Positions 55,855 to 63,779 of a stretch of DNA of 64,000 nt are shown here, one piece after another. A program made the translations under genes and the position numbers. Source of the stretch: Encephalitozoon hellem ATCC 50504 (Eukaryota > Microsporidia > Unikaryonidae). The notes beneath the pieces are model-generated. The model saw only the letters and a program-made list of their open reading frames with translations, did not search any database and was not told where the DNA came from. Each line of letters starts with the position of its first letter. Within the stretch, counting starts at the first letter, position 1. Where the stretch lies: positions 124,001-188,000 of the forward strand of contig NC_018472.1 of NCBI RefSeq assembly GCF_000277815.2, given 5' to 3'.

Positions 55855-55985
55855 TCTTCGCCACTCACCATACCTTTCTTTATTATTTTTATCTTTTTGG
55901 CGGGAACCTCTTGGCGGGATTTCACAAAGCCTTAGGCATAAAGACACTCCTAGAAAGGTCAGTCAAAAGAAACATTTCCTTTTTA

Positions 55986-56684
55986 TTATTTGGCATGAAC
56001 TTCTTCAAGAAACCTTAAAATCTCATCGTGCGGAAGAAACCTCTTGTTCTCCTTGGAAAAGTGCAAAACTTCCATCCTGTCTGCCTCCTTTGGCCCCAGC
56101 TCCCGAATCTTCCCAAGGAGCTTCAGTATTTCGATGGTTGCCGCCTTCATTTCCATCTCCTCATCGGGGAAGTCGTTTCTAAGTCCTCCATTTATGGCCT
56201 CTTCGTTTTCTCCATAGCACATTCCCCTCCACCTGTTTAATGTTCCGCTTGGATCTGTGGAAAATAGGGCATACTCCCCATTTACAACACCAGCATATAG
56301 AAAGGAAACCCCAAAAGGCCGTGTCCCTGCATATTGAGTAAAAGCCTGTTTTTTCTGCCCAATGGCTTTACACAGTGTTATGAGAGGGCACTCCACCCCA
56401 AACTTCTCCAAAACTTCCTGGGCCTTCACCCGCGCGTATCTCTTGATCCTCATTGCATCGCCAAATAGCCCACACAATGCGCAATAAATATTATCGCTCA
56501 GTTGGTAGATCTTTTCCATTGGCCCGTTTGTAGGCTCCTTATTTATTCCTATGAGGACAATGCCGTCCACACATACGTATCCTATTATGGTTCCTGCCTT
56601 AGATACATTCTTGATGGCGAACTCGATCTGAGGGAGCCTGCCTTCGTCTGTAAATGTGTTGGACTTGAGTTTGTTGTCCTCCAT
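55986..56684 (-). CDS. PRE9: 20S proteasome alpha subunit, PSMA4/Pre9-like (alpha 3)
   Basis: A 232-residue alpha-type subunit of the 20S core. The N-terminal TFTDEGRLPQIEFAIKNV is the alpha-ring signature. The segment QKKQAFTQYAGTRPFGVSFLY and TDPSGTLNRWRGMCYG match PSMA4/Pre9. The catalytic N-terminal Thr is absent, as in all alpha subunits. The other alpha subunit in this window is at 62.0 kb. The start is ATG at 56684 with a CCC motif seven bases ahead. Confidence 0.85.
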   Translation of the reverse strand: MEDNKLKSNTFTDEGRLPQIEFAIKNVSKAGTIIGYVCVDGIVLIGINKEPTNGPMEKIYQLSDNIYCALCGLFGDAMRIKRYARVKAQEVLEKFGVECPLITLCKAIGQKKQAFTQYAGTRPFGVSFLYAGVVNGEYALFSTDPSGTLNRWRGMCYGENEEAINGGLRNDFPDEEMEMKAATIEILKLLGKIRELGPKEADRMEVLHFSKENKRFLPHDEILRFLEEVHAK

Positions 56685-56729
56685 GTTCAGGGTCTTATTT
56701 TAAGGAATGATTTCTTGAGATAGTGCAAT

Positions 56730-56759
56730 GGATTCTTACAACATTCTTTGGTAAGAACC
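56730..56759. other. Stem-loop in the PRE9/MCT-1 divergent spacer
   Basis: GG-A-TTCTTAC pairs with GTAAGAA-CC around an 11-base loop in a 154-base intergenic region with no gene otherwise visible. It could be structure in a 5' leader or a chance hairpin; no known RNA family was recognised. Confidence 0.25.
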
Positions 56760-56838
56760 TCCTTAACAAGATATTTGTATGGCATAAAGCTTTGAAGCTT
56801 CTGATAAAACCGATGGTAGTTTAGCTTACCCTGTTCCC

Positions 56839-57345
56839 ATGAAAAACCTGTTTAGCAAAGTAGAGATAAGCTCCTCGTGCTGTCTAGGAAAGAAAGACAA
56901 AAAGGATATAAATAAAAGCCTAGGTTACGAGCTATTGGAGAAAAGCGAGGCATATATGATTCATAAGTGCAAGAACAAGACGTCCCTGATATCTTTGAGA
57001 GGCATGGCAATTTTGTTCTGCTTTAACAAAAGATACTTCCCTACTATAAGATATCTTGAGGAGAATGGGTCGAGATACCATGAAGTATTTCTCGATGAAG
57101 GAGCACTTGGACCTTTGTGTAGGGGTGCCGACATTATGATTCCAGGGATACTTAAGTACAAAGATCTCATAAAAGAGGAGTTTGGAGCAGGAGATACCAT
57201 TATTGTTCGAATTATTGGGAAATCGATTGCAGCCATCGGAGAGGCTGTTATGAGCTTGCAGGAGATGATGAGTAGGGGCAACGGAGTTGGAATTGAAGTG
57301 TACCACAGAATTGGAGACGAGTTATATTCTGGAGAGTGGGCTTAG
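56839..57345 (+). CDS. TMA20: MCT-1/Tma20-like translation re-initiation factor
   Basis: A 168-residue protein with a C-terminal PUA domain (about 78-155, VFLDEGALGPLCRGADIMIPGI...DTIIVRIIG) and an N-terminal domain typical of MCT-1/Tma20. With DENR/Tma22 this factor recycles 40S subunits after termination. The alignment includes LFCFNKRYFPTIRYLE against MCTS1. CCC precedes the ATG. The next feature on this strand is the 5S rRNA gene. Confidence 0.87.
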   Translation: MKNLFSKVEISSSCCLGKKDKKDINKSLGYELLEKSEAYMIHKCKNKTSLISLRGMAILFCFNKRYFPTIRYLEENGSRYHEVFLDEGALGPLCRGADIMIPGILKYKDLIKEEFGAGDTIIVRIIGKSIAAIGEAVMSLQEMMSRGNGVGIEVYHRIGDELYSGEWA

Positions 57346-57413
57346 AAGAATGAATAAAATGCCTTTCTAAGGCGACATGTGAAACGAATATAATGGCGAT
57401 TGAGTTTGTAGGC

Positions 57414-57531
57414 AGTTACGGCCATATCCACGGAAAAGCACCGGAACTCGTCAGATCTCCGAAGTTAAGCCTGTGCGAGCTCGGATAGTACTGAGGAGGG
57501 AGACCACTCGGGAATCCCGAGTGCCGTAACT
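57414..57531 (+). rRNA. 5S ribosomal RNA
   Basis: A single 5S gene of about 118 nt. The 5' end AGTTACGG pairs with the 3' end CCGTAACT as the terminal helix. The internal promoter region contains the conserved GCACCGGAACTCGTCAGATCT and GAAGTTAAGCC stretches, and the loop E to helix V region ends in AGTGCCGTAACT. It stands alone in single-copy form between two protein genes and is followed by a run of T. The exact ends may shift by a base. Confidence 0.95.
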
Positions 57532-57535
57532 TTTT
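57531..57535 (+). terminator. RNA polymerase III terminator of 5S
   Basis: A run of five T immediately after the terminal helix of the 5S gene is the standard Pol III stop signal. Confidence 0.75.
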
Positions 57536-57623
57536 GCATGCCTCTACTCTTCTCTGCTGCTACTAACAGATACCCAACCACAGCACTTGGGACAAGAAGC
57601 TGAGAGTGGTAGAAATCATCTTT

Positions 57624-58718
57624 TTATTTGCTGAAAGACCGAGTGTCAGCATCAACCACTTCGGTGAATACATATCCTGGAGACACCTTGCAGTTGACCA
57701 GCGTACTGCCAGCAAAAATACTTGCACCCATCCCAATCACAGACCCTTCGATGTGCGACCCGTCTCCGATAGAAACATTATCCATCACAATTGATGATAT
57801 TATTTTCGACCCTTCACCAATGTCACACATGCTTCCGACTATCGAGTCGAGGAGAAGTACATTGTCTGCTCTTGTACTACCCCCAACTACATTGCTCAAG
57901 TCCTTAAGATTGTATTTTTTCACATAATCCTTTATGAACTTCGCATTCGACTCGCTTGTCTTCAACTTCTTGTCAGTACTAGCTCCGTGCCTTTTCAGCA
58001 GAGCATTCACACACAAGTAGTTACTAATAGATCTTATCTGGTAGATGTAACTCTTCGCGGGCCTGTGAATTCCAACTGGATTCGTCAGAACTAAGCTCCT
58101 CACAATGTCTGGAAGCAACCCATACTTAAAGCTAAAGCAGTCTGGCTTAAATGCCTTGAACAATGAGGTCTTAAACATATAGAATTGGAGTACATCAAAG
58201 TCCTTTGTAAGAGTCAGTCCTTTTTTCAATAAGTAAAAAGGAATTTCTTCGCTGGAATTGTTTGAGTAAAACATTAAATCATCACCTTTGTATCCTAGAA
58301 TGGATGTTTCCGATCTGGTGTTCCCCAGAATCACCATAAACATTTTCTTGGCACTGAAGTAATTCGACGCCATTGCCTGGATGTCCATGTTGGTCACAAT
58401 ATCTCCCTTGCATACAATTACATCTTCAGATTCTATTCTCGGATACACACTCAGAAGAGATGCCACTGTTCCATCATATGTGTCAATTCCTATATACTCT
58501 ATAGGTACTCTGATGTCTTCCTTTATAGCATTCATAAGATCTTCTTTTTCCTCGTTCAGCCCAACCACAAAGAATTTCCTTGAGATACTCTTCAGACACC
58601 CCATTGTGTGAAGAATCATTGGCCTATTCATGATCGGAAGACATGCCTTTGAAAACTTCTCATTGACTATTGGAAACAACTCTGTTCCGGGACCTATCAG
58701 GATAATTACTTCAAACAT
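57624..58718 (-). CDS. GCD1: eIF2B gamma subunit-like (Gcd1)
   Basis: A 364-residue protein with a nucleotidyltransferase-like N-terminal domain (VIILIGPGTELFPIVNEKFSKA, then LPIMNRPM) and left-handed beta-helix hexapeptides at the C-terminus (GSMCDIGEGSKIISSIVMDN, HIEGSVIGMGASIFAGSTL). The order fits the eIF2B gamma subunit, part of the factor that reloads eIF2 with GTP. The canonical GxGxR nucleotide loop reads GPGTELF, consistent with the non-catalytic gamma subunit. A GDP-mannose pyrophosphorylase is a less likely alternative. CCCC marks the start and is shared with the divergent STE24. Confidence 0.72.
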   Translation of the reverse strand: MFEVIILIGPGTELFPIVNEKFSKACLPIMNRPMILHTMGCLKSISRKFFVVGLNEEKEDLMNAIKEDIRVPIEYIGIDTYDGTVASLLSVYPRIESEDVIVCKGDIVTNMDIQAMASNYFSAKKMFMVILGNTRSETSILGYKGDDLMFYSNNSSEEIPFYLLKKGLTLTKDFDVLQFYMFKTSLFKAFKPDCFSFKYGLLPDIVRSLVLTNPVGIHRPAKSYIYQIRSISNYLCVNALLKRHGASTDKKLKTSESNAKFIKDYVKKYNLKDLSNVVGGSTRADNVLLLDSIVGSMCDIGEGSKIISSIVMDNVSIGDGSHIEGSVIGMGASIFAGSTLVNCKVSPGYVFTEVVDADTRSFSK

Positions 58719-58727
58719 ATAGGAATA

Positions 58728-58731
58728 GGGG
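58728..58731. promoter_or_regulatory. Shared start-proximal motif for GCD1 and STE24-1
   Basis: GGGG at 58728-58731 is CCCC for GCD1 on the minus strand and lies eight bases before the STE24-1 ATG. The start codons are only 20 bases apart, the tightest divergent pair in the window. Confidence 0.4.
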
Positions 58732-58738
58732 ATGCAAA

Positions 58739-60001
58739 ATGGATTCAATTGGTGTCACTGTGCCTAAGTTACGGAGGACGTTTGTTTCTGTGATGTGCAG
58801 GAAGACAAGAGGAGCTTTTCTTTTGTTCTCGATGATCAGGTTTGCCGGAGTGGCTTGGGAAACAAGGTTTCAGTATCTGTGCGCTGAGCATCTCAAGAAG
58901 GGAGAATTATGGTTTGAACCTGACACCTGCACAGGAAAGATAGTTGCTAAGACAGATTCGTTCTTTGAGCTGCAGCTGAGGGCTTCTGACAGTAGGCTTA
59001 AAAACATGTATAAGGAAGTGAAGGGACTTGCGGTGTATATATCTGCAGTACTACTGATTTTTAGTAGTAAGGCTCGAAGGAAGGTAACCAAGCTATCGGA
59101 GTTTTTGAAGATACCTAACCATGAGATAACGCTATTAATACTTCTAGTCTCTACGATTACTTTGCTAGAAAAACTCATTGGAATAAAGTTTACACTAGCC
59201 AAGACTGCATATAGTATAAGATACATAGACTCACCGTTTAATCTCCTGGCCTTTTTTCTTGTGGAGCTCCCTCTTTTGATGTGTCTTGCAATGAAGCTTT
59301 TTGAACTTCTGGGAAGAAAGCTTATTGTGATGTTTTATATTGTCCTTGTGGCAGACAATCTACTGGATACCTTTTGGTGTGCTAGAGTGGATAAAGCTAG
59401 GCTGGAAAGAGTTCCTCTTAAGATATTTCCTCCTAAGCTACAAGAGATGATTAAATCTGAAGGAATGGAGGAATCAATCTACAGAGTCAAGGACTCCAAG
59501 AAGACAAATGCCTCCCAGGTCGGATTTGGTAGTTTCAAAAGAATCGAGATACAAGGGGATTTCAGCAAAGACACGAAGAAACTATACCCTGTTTTGTTCC
59601 ATGAGATAGGGCATTCTATCGACAACATCATACTAAAAAGAAAGATTCTTTCGCATTTAATAGTGGCCTGTGAGGTACTAGTGTTTATATCTATTTATAC
59701 GAAAGGAAGCAAAGCCTTTGGGTTTTCAGATATGTCCTCGGAGGCATTTGTTCTGGCCATGTTTGCTATGTATTTGATACTTGGGAGGCCTTTGGTTCTC
59801 ATAATTTCGAACGTATATGCACAGCGTTCGGAGTTGTTTGCAGATGAGGTTGCTAGAGCAAATGGGTACGGAAAAGAGCTTTCGCAGGCATTGCTTGACA
59901 TGTGTCTCGAGTACAATTCGCCTGTAGACGCCACGTTTTTGTTCAATGCAATAACCTCGCTGCATCCAACCACTAGAGAAAGAATTGATAGATGTGGATA
60001 G
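58739..60001 (+). CDS. STE24: STE24-like M48 metalloprotease, copy 1
   Basis: A 420-residue multi-pass M48 protease. The zinc motif HEIGH is at 288-292 and the third ligand is likely the Glu of SELFADE downstream; the C-terminal PTTRERIDR region is also typical. STE24 removes the last residues of prenylated CaaX proteins and clears clogged translocons. Hydrophobic segments lie around 95-160, 170-215 and 300-350. The companion gene at 60.7 kb is a paralogue, and a glutaredoxin lies between them. Membership is secure; the substrate is inferred. Confidence 0.88.
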   Translation: MDSIGVTVPKLRRTFVSVMCRKTRGAFLLFSMIRFAGVAWETRFQYLCAEHLKKGELWFEPDTCTGKIVAKTDSFFELQLRASDSRLKNMYKEVKGLAVYISAVLLIFSSKARRKVTKLSEFLKIPNHEITLLILLVSTITLLEKLIGIKFTLAKTAYSIRYIDSPFNLLAFFLVELPLLMCLAMKLFELLGRKLIVMFYIVLVADNLLDTFWCARVDKARLERVPLKIFPPKLQEMIKSEGMEESIYRVKDSKKTNASQVGFGSFKRIEIQGDFSKDTKKLYPVLFHEIGHSIDNIILKRKILSHLIVACEVLVFISIYTKGSKAFGFSDMSSEAFVLAMFAMYLILGRPLVLIISNVYAQRSELFADEVARANGYGKELSQALLDMCLEYNSPVDATFLFNAITSLHPTTRERIDRCG

Positions 60002-60041
60002 CCCATAGAAATAGTTATCGAACCATCCCTTCATTTCCAGT

Positions 60042-60632
60042 ATGAATGATGTAGAACGCAGTGACTTGTTTGAGGAGCTTAAGAAGCACGATGTGGTTGT
60101 TGCATATGAAGATGAGAACAACAAAATGGACGCTATCCTTAAGGACACGGAAATCGACTATTCCGAAGTGAATTTAGAGGTGTCCCAAAGGCTCAAGATA
60201 GAGTTTATGAAACATTTTGAAGTAGCAAAGCTCCCTGTCCTTCTGATCAAAGGCACGCCTGTTCTTGAAAACCCTGAGAAGAAAATACAGGAATACATTG
60301 AGGAAAGAAGAAAAAAAGCTCTGAGGAAAATACAAGATGTGATTGACCCCAGTAAGGTTGTTCTCTTCATAAAAGGATCACCGGAATATCCGAAATGTGG
60401 GTTTACAAGGACTCTTATGGATATCTTGCTCAAGGAGGGTGTGAAAAGAGATAAGATTGCGTACTTTGATGTTTTATCAGATGAAGATGTTAGAAGAGAG
60501 CTCAAGAAAATAAACAACTGGCCCACATTCCCGCAGGTGTATATCGGAAACAAGTTTATAGGAGGCCTAGACATCGTTCGGAAGATATCTGAGAAAGGTA
60601 GGCTTAAGGACGAGTTGTCTGAAATAATCTGA
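60042..60632 (+). CDS. Monothiol glutaredoxin, Grx3/4 type with CGFT active site
   Basis: A 196-residue protein with an N-terminal thioredoxin-like region (about 1-90, VNLEVSQRLKIEFMKHFEVAKLPVLL) and a C-terminal monothiol glutaredoxin domain (VVLFIKGSPEYPKCGFTRTLM, then WPTFPQVYIGNKFIGG). This arrangement is that of Grx3/4/PICOT, which carry [2Fe-2S] clusters to cytosolic targets and work with the CIA pathway. The active site reads CGFT at 119-122 instead of the usual CGFS. It fits NAR1 at 7.1 kb functionally. Confidence 0.88.
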   Translation: MNDVERSDLFEELKKHDVVVAYEDENNKMDAILKDTEIDYSEVNLEVSQRLKIEFMKHFEVAKLPVLLIKGTPVLENPEKKIQEYIEERRKKALRKIQDVIDPSKVVLFIKGSPEYPKCGFTRTLMDILLKEGVKRDKIAYFDVLSDEDVRRELKKINNWPTFPQVYIGNKFIGGLDIVRKISEKGRLKDELSEII

Positions 60633-60650
60633 AAATAAAACCTGCTGTTT

Positions 60651-61907
60651 ATGTTCTTGATACATATTAAAAGAATCTCAACAAACAAAGAAATGAAGTG
60701 CTTTTCCAAAGGAATGTTTTACACATTTTTCGTGTTGACCTACCTGGCCCAGACGATTGAGGTCCTGAATGTACTTATCACCAAGATCCGTGTGGATTCA
60801 GGAGAAACGGGATTTGAAGAGGGCTTGGCAACAAATGAAATGGCAAAGAGAGACCAGAGCTATTCTGCCAACATCAAAAAGGCACTGGGAAAGAGGGGAG
60901 CAGAGCTACTTGGCGACATTCTGGTGCACACAATGCATTTTTCGGCCAGTATTTTGTTTTTTACAGAGGCTGGAAGGCTTTTTAGTATGAAGATTCTTAA
61001 CAGAATCTTTGGGGGGTTTTTTGACTTAGAAATCGTCTTCCTTACTATTGTAGTCTCAATGCTATCTCTGAATGCGTTTACAGAATATGTTGTTTGCTCA
61101 ATATATAAGAATCCCTCACTGGAGATAATTCTTGTGTGGTGTTTCTTTGGTGCCCTATTCGTTATTCCCATATGCATCTTCATCTTCATAAAGCTCCTAA
61201 GGATTTTCGGAGCTAATTTCGTAGTTTCGTGTTACCTCTCTTACTTTATCATGGAGGTATCTGACATCTTATCCATATCAAATGTGGACCTCACCAAGAT
61301 GGAAAAGGTGACACCAAACGTGTTTTCTGAGAATATCCAGAGGCTTATGAGTGATAGGGGGCTCTCTGACTCAATATACAGGGAAAAAAGGCCTGGAAAG
61401 AATGTTAATGCAGCCCTCATAGGCATTGGAAATTCAGAAAGAATAGAGATATATGGAAAAATAGAGAATATGGACGATGGCCAATTGGAGTCGATACTGA
61501 TCCACGAGGTGGGCCATTCTTACGACAGAAGCCTGGTCAAGAAGATATCGGTTTTCTTCCTCCTTCTATGTCTTGAAATATTGTTTTTAGTGGTTCTGTA
61601 CGATAACATAGCCAAGGAGTTTGTGTGGGGTAATGTCTCTAAGGAAGGATCGTTTATAGTGCTCATCTGCCTATACTTCGCGTCGGTTAGGCCGTGGCTA
61701 TTTATGCTATACAATCTCACGTCTCAAAGTGCAGAAATGTATGCAGATCTTTTAACAAAGAGGTACAACTATAACAAAACGCTTGCGGGCACTCTGTACA
61801 AGATATCTGTGGACTCCCTTGATTTCTTGGCCCCATCCTGGCTATACAACAGCCTGAACTCTCTCCATCCTAGCATAATGTCTAGAATTGAGTATCTGAG
61901 CAACTAA
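60651..61907 (+). CDS. STE24-like M48 metalloprotease, copy 2
   Basis: A 418-residue paralogue of the protease at 58.7 kb. HEVGH occurs at 285-289 and the downstream acidic ligand is probably in SAEMYADLL. Shared blocks include SIYRxK, GxGxxxRIEI, HExGHS, and a closing NSLxSLHPxxxxRIE. An N-terminal signal-like hydrophobic stretch is present (about 22-42), and there are membrane segments through 340. ATGs at 60651 and 60693 are both possible. Two active-site-intact copies suggest divergence in substrate or location. Confidence 0.85.
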   Translation: MFLIHIKRISTNKEMKCFSKGMFYTFFVLTYLAQTIEVLNVLITKIRVDSGETGFEEGLATNEMAKRDQSYSANIKKALGKRGAELLGDILVHTMHFSASILFFTEAGRLFSMKILNRIFGGFFDLEIVFLTIVVSMLSLNAFTEYVVCSIYKNPSLEIILVWCFFGALFVIPICIFIFIKLLRIFGANFVVSCYLSYFIMEVSDILSISNVDLTKMEKVTPNVFSENIQRLMSDRGLSDSIYREKRPGKNVNAALIGIGNSERIEIYGKIENMDDGQLESILIHEVGHSYDRSLVKKISVFFLLLCLEILFLVVLYDNIAKEFVWGNVSKEGSFIVLICLYFASVRPWLFMLYNLTSQSAEMYADLLTKRYNYNKTLAGTLYKISVDSLDFLAPSWLYNSLNSLHPSIMSRIEYLSN

Positions 61908-62012
61908 TAAATCGACTAAGCTATTGGCAAGTGCTCCAACGTTTCAAACAAGGCTGTAATAATCCAGGTACTCGATAAAACAGATGAATCTGCAAATGTG
62001 CAATCCCCAGAG

Positions 62013-62711
62013 ATGGAGGATTTTAAACAAAGTGTAAACACATATAGCTCTGAAGGAAGGATCCATCAGATTGAATATGCCATGAAGGCAATGAACTTGG
62101 GAACAACAACAATAGGAGTAAAAACCAAAGAGTTTGTGATACTTTGCTCTGAAAAGAAGATATTGTCCACCTTGCAGAATCCTAAAAGTGTGGTAAAGCA
62201 TTACAAGATATACGACCATATTGTGCTTGGATTCTCGGGAATAAGCGGGGACACAAAAACGATTGTGAAGAGATCAAGAGACTTCTGCATTTCGCACACG
62301 CATATGTATGGGGAGAATGCCAGTGTAGAGAGACTTTTAAAATACCTATCCAGCCTAAGCTTGAGGTTTGGGGAGGAGGATGAAGCCAAGATGATATTCC
62401 GAAGGCCTTTCGGTGTTTCCTTGATTATAGCAGGGTTTGACACCGAGCCCAGGCTTTATTCCTTGGACCCGTCCGGATCATATGTTAGTTACAAGGCTAG
62501 GGCCATAGGCTCTGGGCATGAGGTCGTCGAAGGTATTCTTGAGAATGAATATGAAGAGTATGGGGAGCTTGATCAATCGTTAAGAAAGGCTCTTCATACC
62601 TTGTCAAAGGTAATGAAGGATAGGATCAATAAGGACAACGTGGAGGTTGCAATCGTTTCAAAGGAAGGAATCAGGTTTTTAACCCCAGAAGACATCTCAA
62701 CGTATCTATGA
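62013..62711 (+). CDS. PUP2: 20S proteasome alpha subunit, PSMA5/Pup2-like (alpha 5)
   Basis: A 232-residue alpha subunit. The N-terminal NTYSSEGRIHQIEYAMKAM, FGEEDEAKMIFRRPFGVSLIIAG, LDPSGSYVSYKARAIGSG and VEVAIVSKEGIRFLTPEDI match alpha 5. The ORF opens upstream at 61998 with a GTG codon; the ATG at 62013 has CCCC just upstream and fits the family start. With PRE9 and RPN5 it is the third proteasome gene in the window. Confidence 0.9.
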   Translation: MEDFKQSVNTYSSEGRIHQIEYAMKAMNLGTTTIGVKTKEFVILCSEKKILSTLQNPKSVVKHYKIYDHIVLGFSGISGDTKTIVKRSRDFCISHTHMYGENASVERLLKYLSSLSLRFGEEDEAKMIFRRPFGVSLIIAGFDTEPRLYSLDPSGSYVSYKARAIGSGHEVVEGILENEYEEYGELDQSLRKALHTLSKVMKDRINKDNVEVAIVSKEGIRFLTPEDISTYL

Positions 62712-62727
62712 AATAAATTTCAGGAAT

Positions 62728-63639
62728 CTATCTCTTTTTATTGGATGTGTCACATACCTTCAGGTATGTGCTCTCTTCTTCCATGTTTGCCTTCTTGCAG
62801 TACCGAGACTCAAGCTTCACCTCTTCACTTGCACTGCCCTTATTATAATACTCTTTGACCTTCTTGATGTCTTTGGTTAAGGAGTTCCTTTTCTCTAACA
62901 GTTCAAACAAGCATGGGATGTAGATTCTTTTTAGAATTGATTTGATTTCCTTATTGTTTGGAAAGCATTTTTCTACAAATTCTCTGAAGTAGCATTCATT
63001 AATCTTTGGATTTCTATGAACTATAAGCCTTAATGCCTCAGCTACACCCAATTCGTGGTATATATACTTTAAGGATTCTGTCCCAAGTTTTCCTAGATAG
63101 CTTTTGGTGCACCGCGCCCTGAACAGAGAAATTTTCTGGTCCCCACACGACTTGTCCTTACATTCTTTATTGTTGTTGCAAAAGTCCTTGAGAGCCTTGA
63201 TAAAGTAGCCTAGGACATCGATGGAGAAGTATGTGGACAGGTATTCGAATATACGATCATTTATCTCGTCATAAGTGTCTGTTCCACAGCAAACATTTTC
63301 CACCTGTGTTTTCTTATGGATGAATATTTGCAGTAAAACCCGTTCTATTGCTTCATCCCTGAAACCTAAGTACTTGGCTCTTTCAAGCGCCCCATCATAG
63401 TCCTCAAAGTAGATGTAGTTGTATAGTATCTCATGGCTGTAAATGGCCTTTTCATGCCCAAGTATTTTACACTGAAGAGCTTGGATGGCTTTGCTCTTTT
63501 GGTTAGTCCTTCTGTAGACACTGGCCAGTATGGACGGATATCTTTCTAGAATATGCTTCATTGTATCCTTATCCAGTGGGCTTACCTTGCCGTCGATCAT
63601 TCCAAAGCTTATTAAGTTTTTTCTTTTCGTGAAGCTCAT
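62728..63639 (-). CDS. Helical protein of unknown function (303 aa)
   Basis: A 303-residue protein, mostly helical with repeated motifs of TPR or clathrin-repeat length (YNYIYFEDYDGALERAKYLGF), many cysteines and a Lys-rich C-terminus. I do not recognise it. It could be a trafficking or nucleoporin-like helical solenoid, but no specific signature is clear. The frame opens upstream to 63663 through a TTG; the ATG at 63639 is preferred, with CCC about 13 bases before it. It converges on PUP2 with 16 bases between stops. Confidence 0.7.
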   Translation of the reverse strand: MSFTKRKNLISFGMIDGKVSPLDKDTMKHILERYPSILASVYRRTNQKSKAIQALQCKILGHEKAIYSHEILYNYIYFEDYDGALERAKYLGFRDEAIERVLLQIFIHKKTQVENVCCGTDTYDEINDRIFEYLSTYFSIDVLGYFIKALKDFCNNNKECKDKSCGDQKISLFRARCTKSYLGKLGTESLKYIYHELGVAEALRLIVHRNPKINECYFREFVEKCFPNNKEIKSILKRIYIPCLFELLEKRNSLTKDIKKVKEYYNKGSASEEVKLESRYCKKANMEEESTYLKVCDTSNKKR

Positions 63640-63779
63640 AGAGAGACCTAGGGCTCTATGCAAAAATTTGTGTCATTGGTTAGCGCGTTATCCTGGTTGC
63701 ATCCGCTCATGGAATTGGCCACCGTCTACCAGGGGAGCAACGGCATTGGATAATTGCCTGGATATAAGAGAAACAAAAA

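Noticed and set aside
63660..63760. TTGGTTAGCGCGTTATCC resembling a tRNA D-arm
   Set aside because: No acceptor stem, anticodon stem or T-loop (GGTTCRANYCC) could be built around it on either strand.
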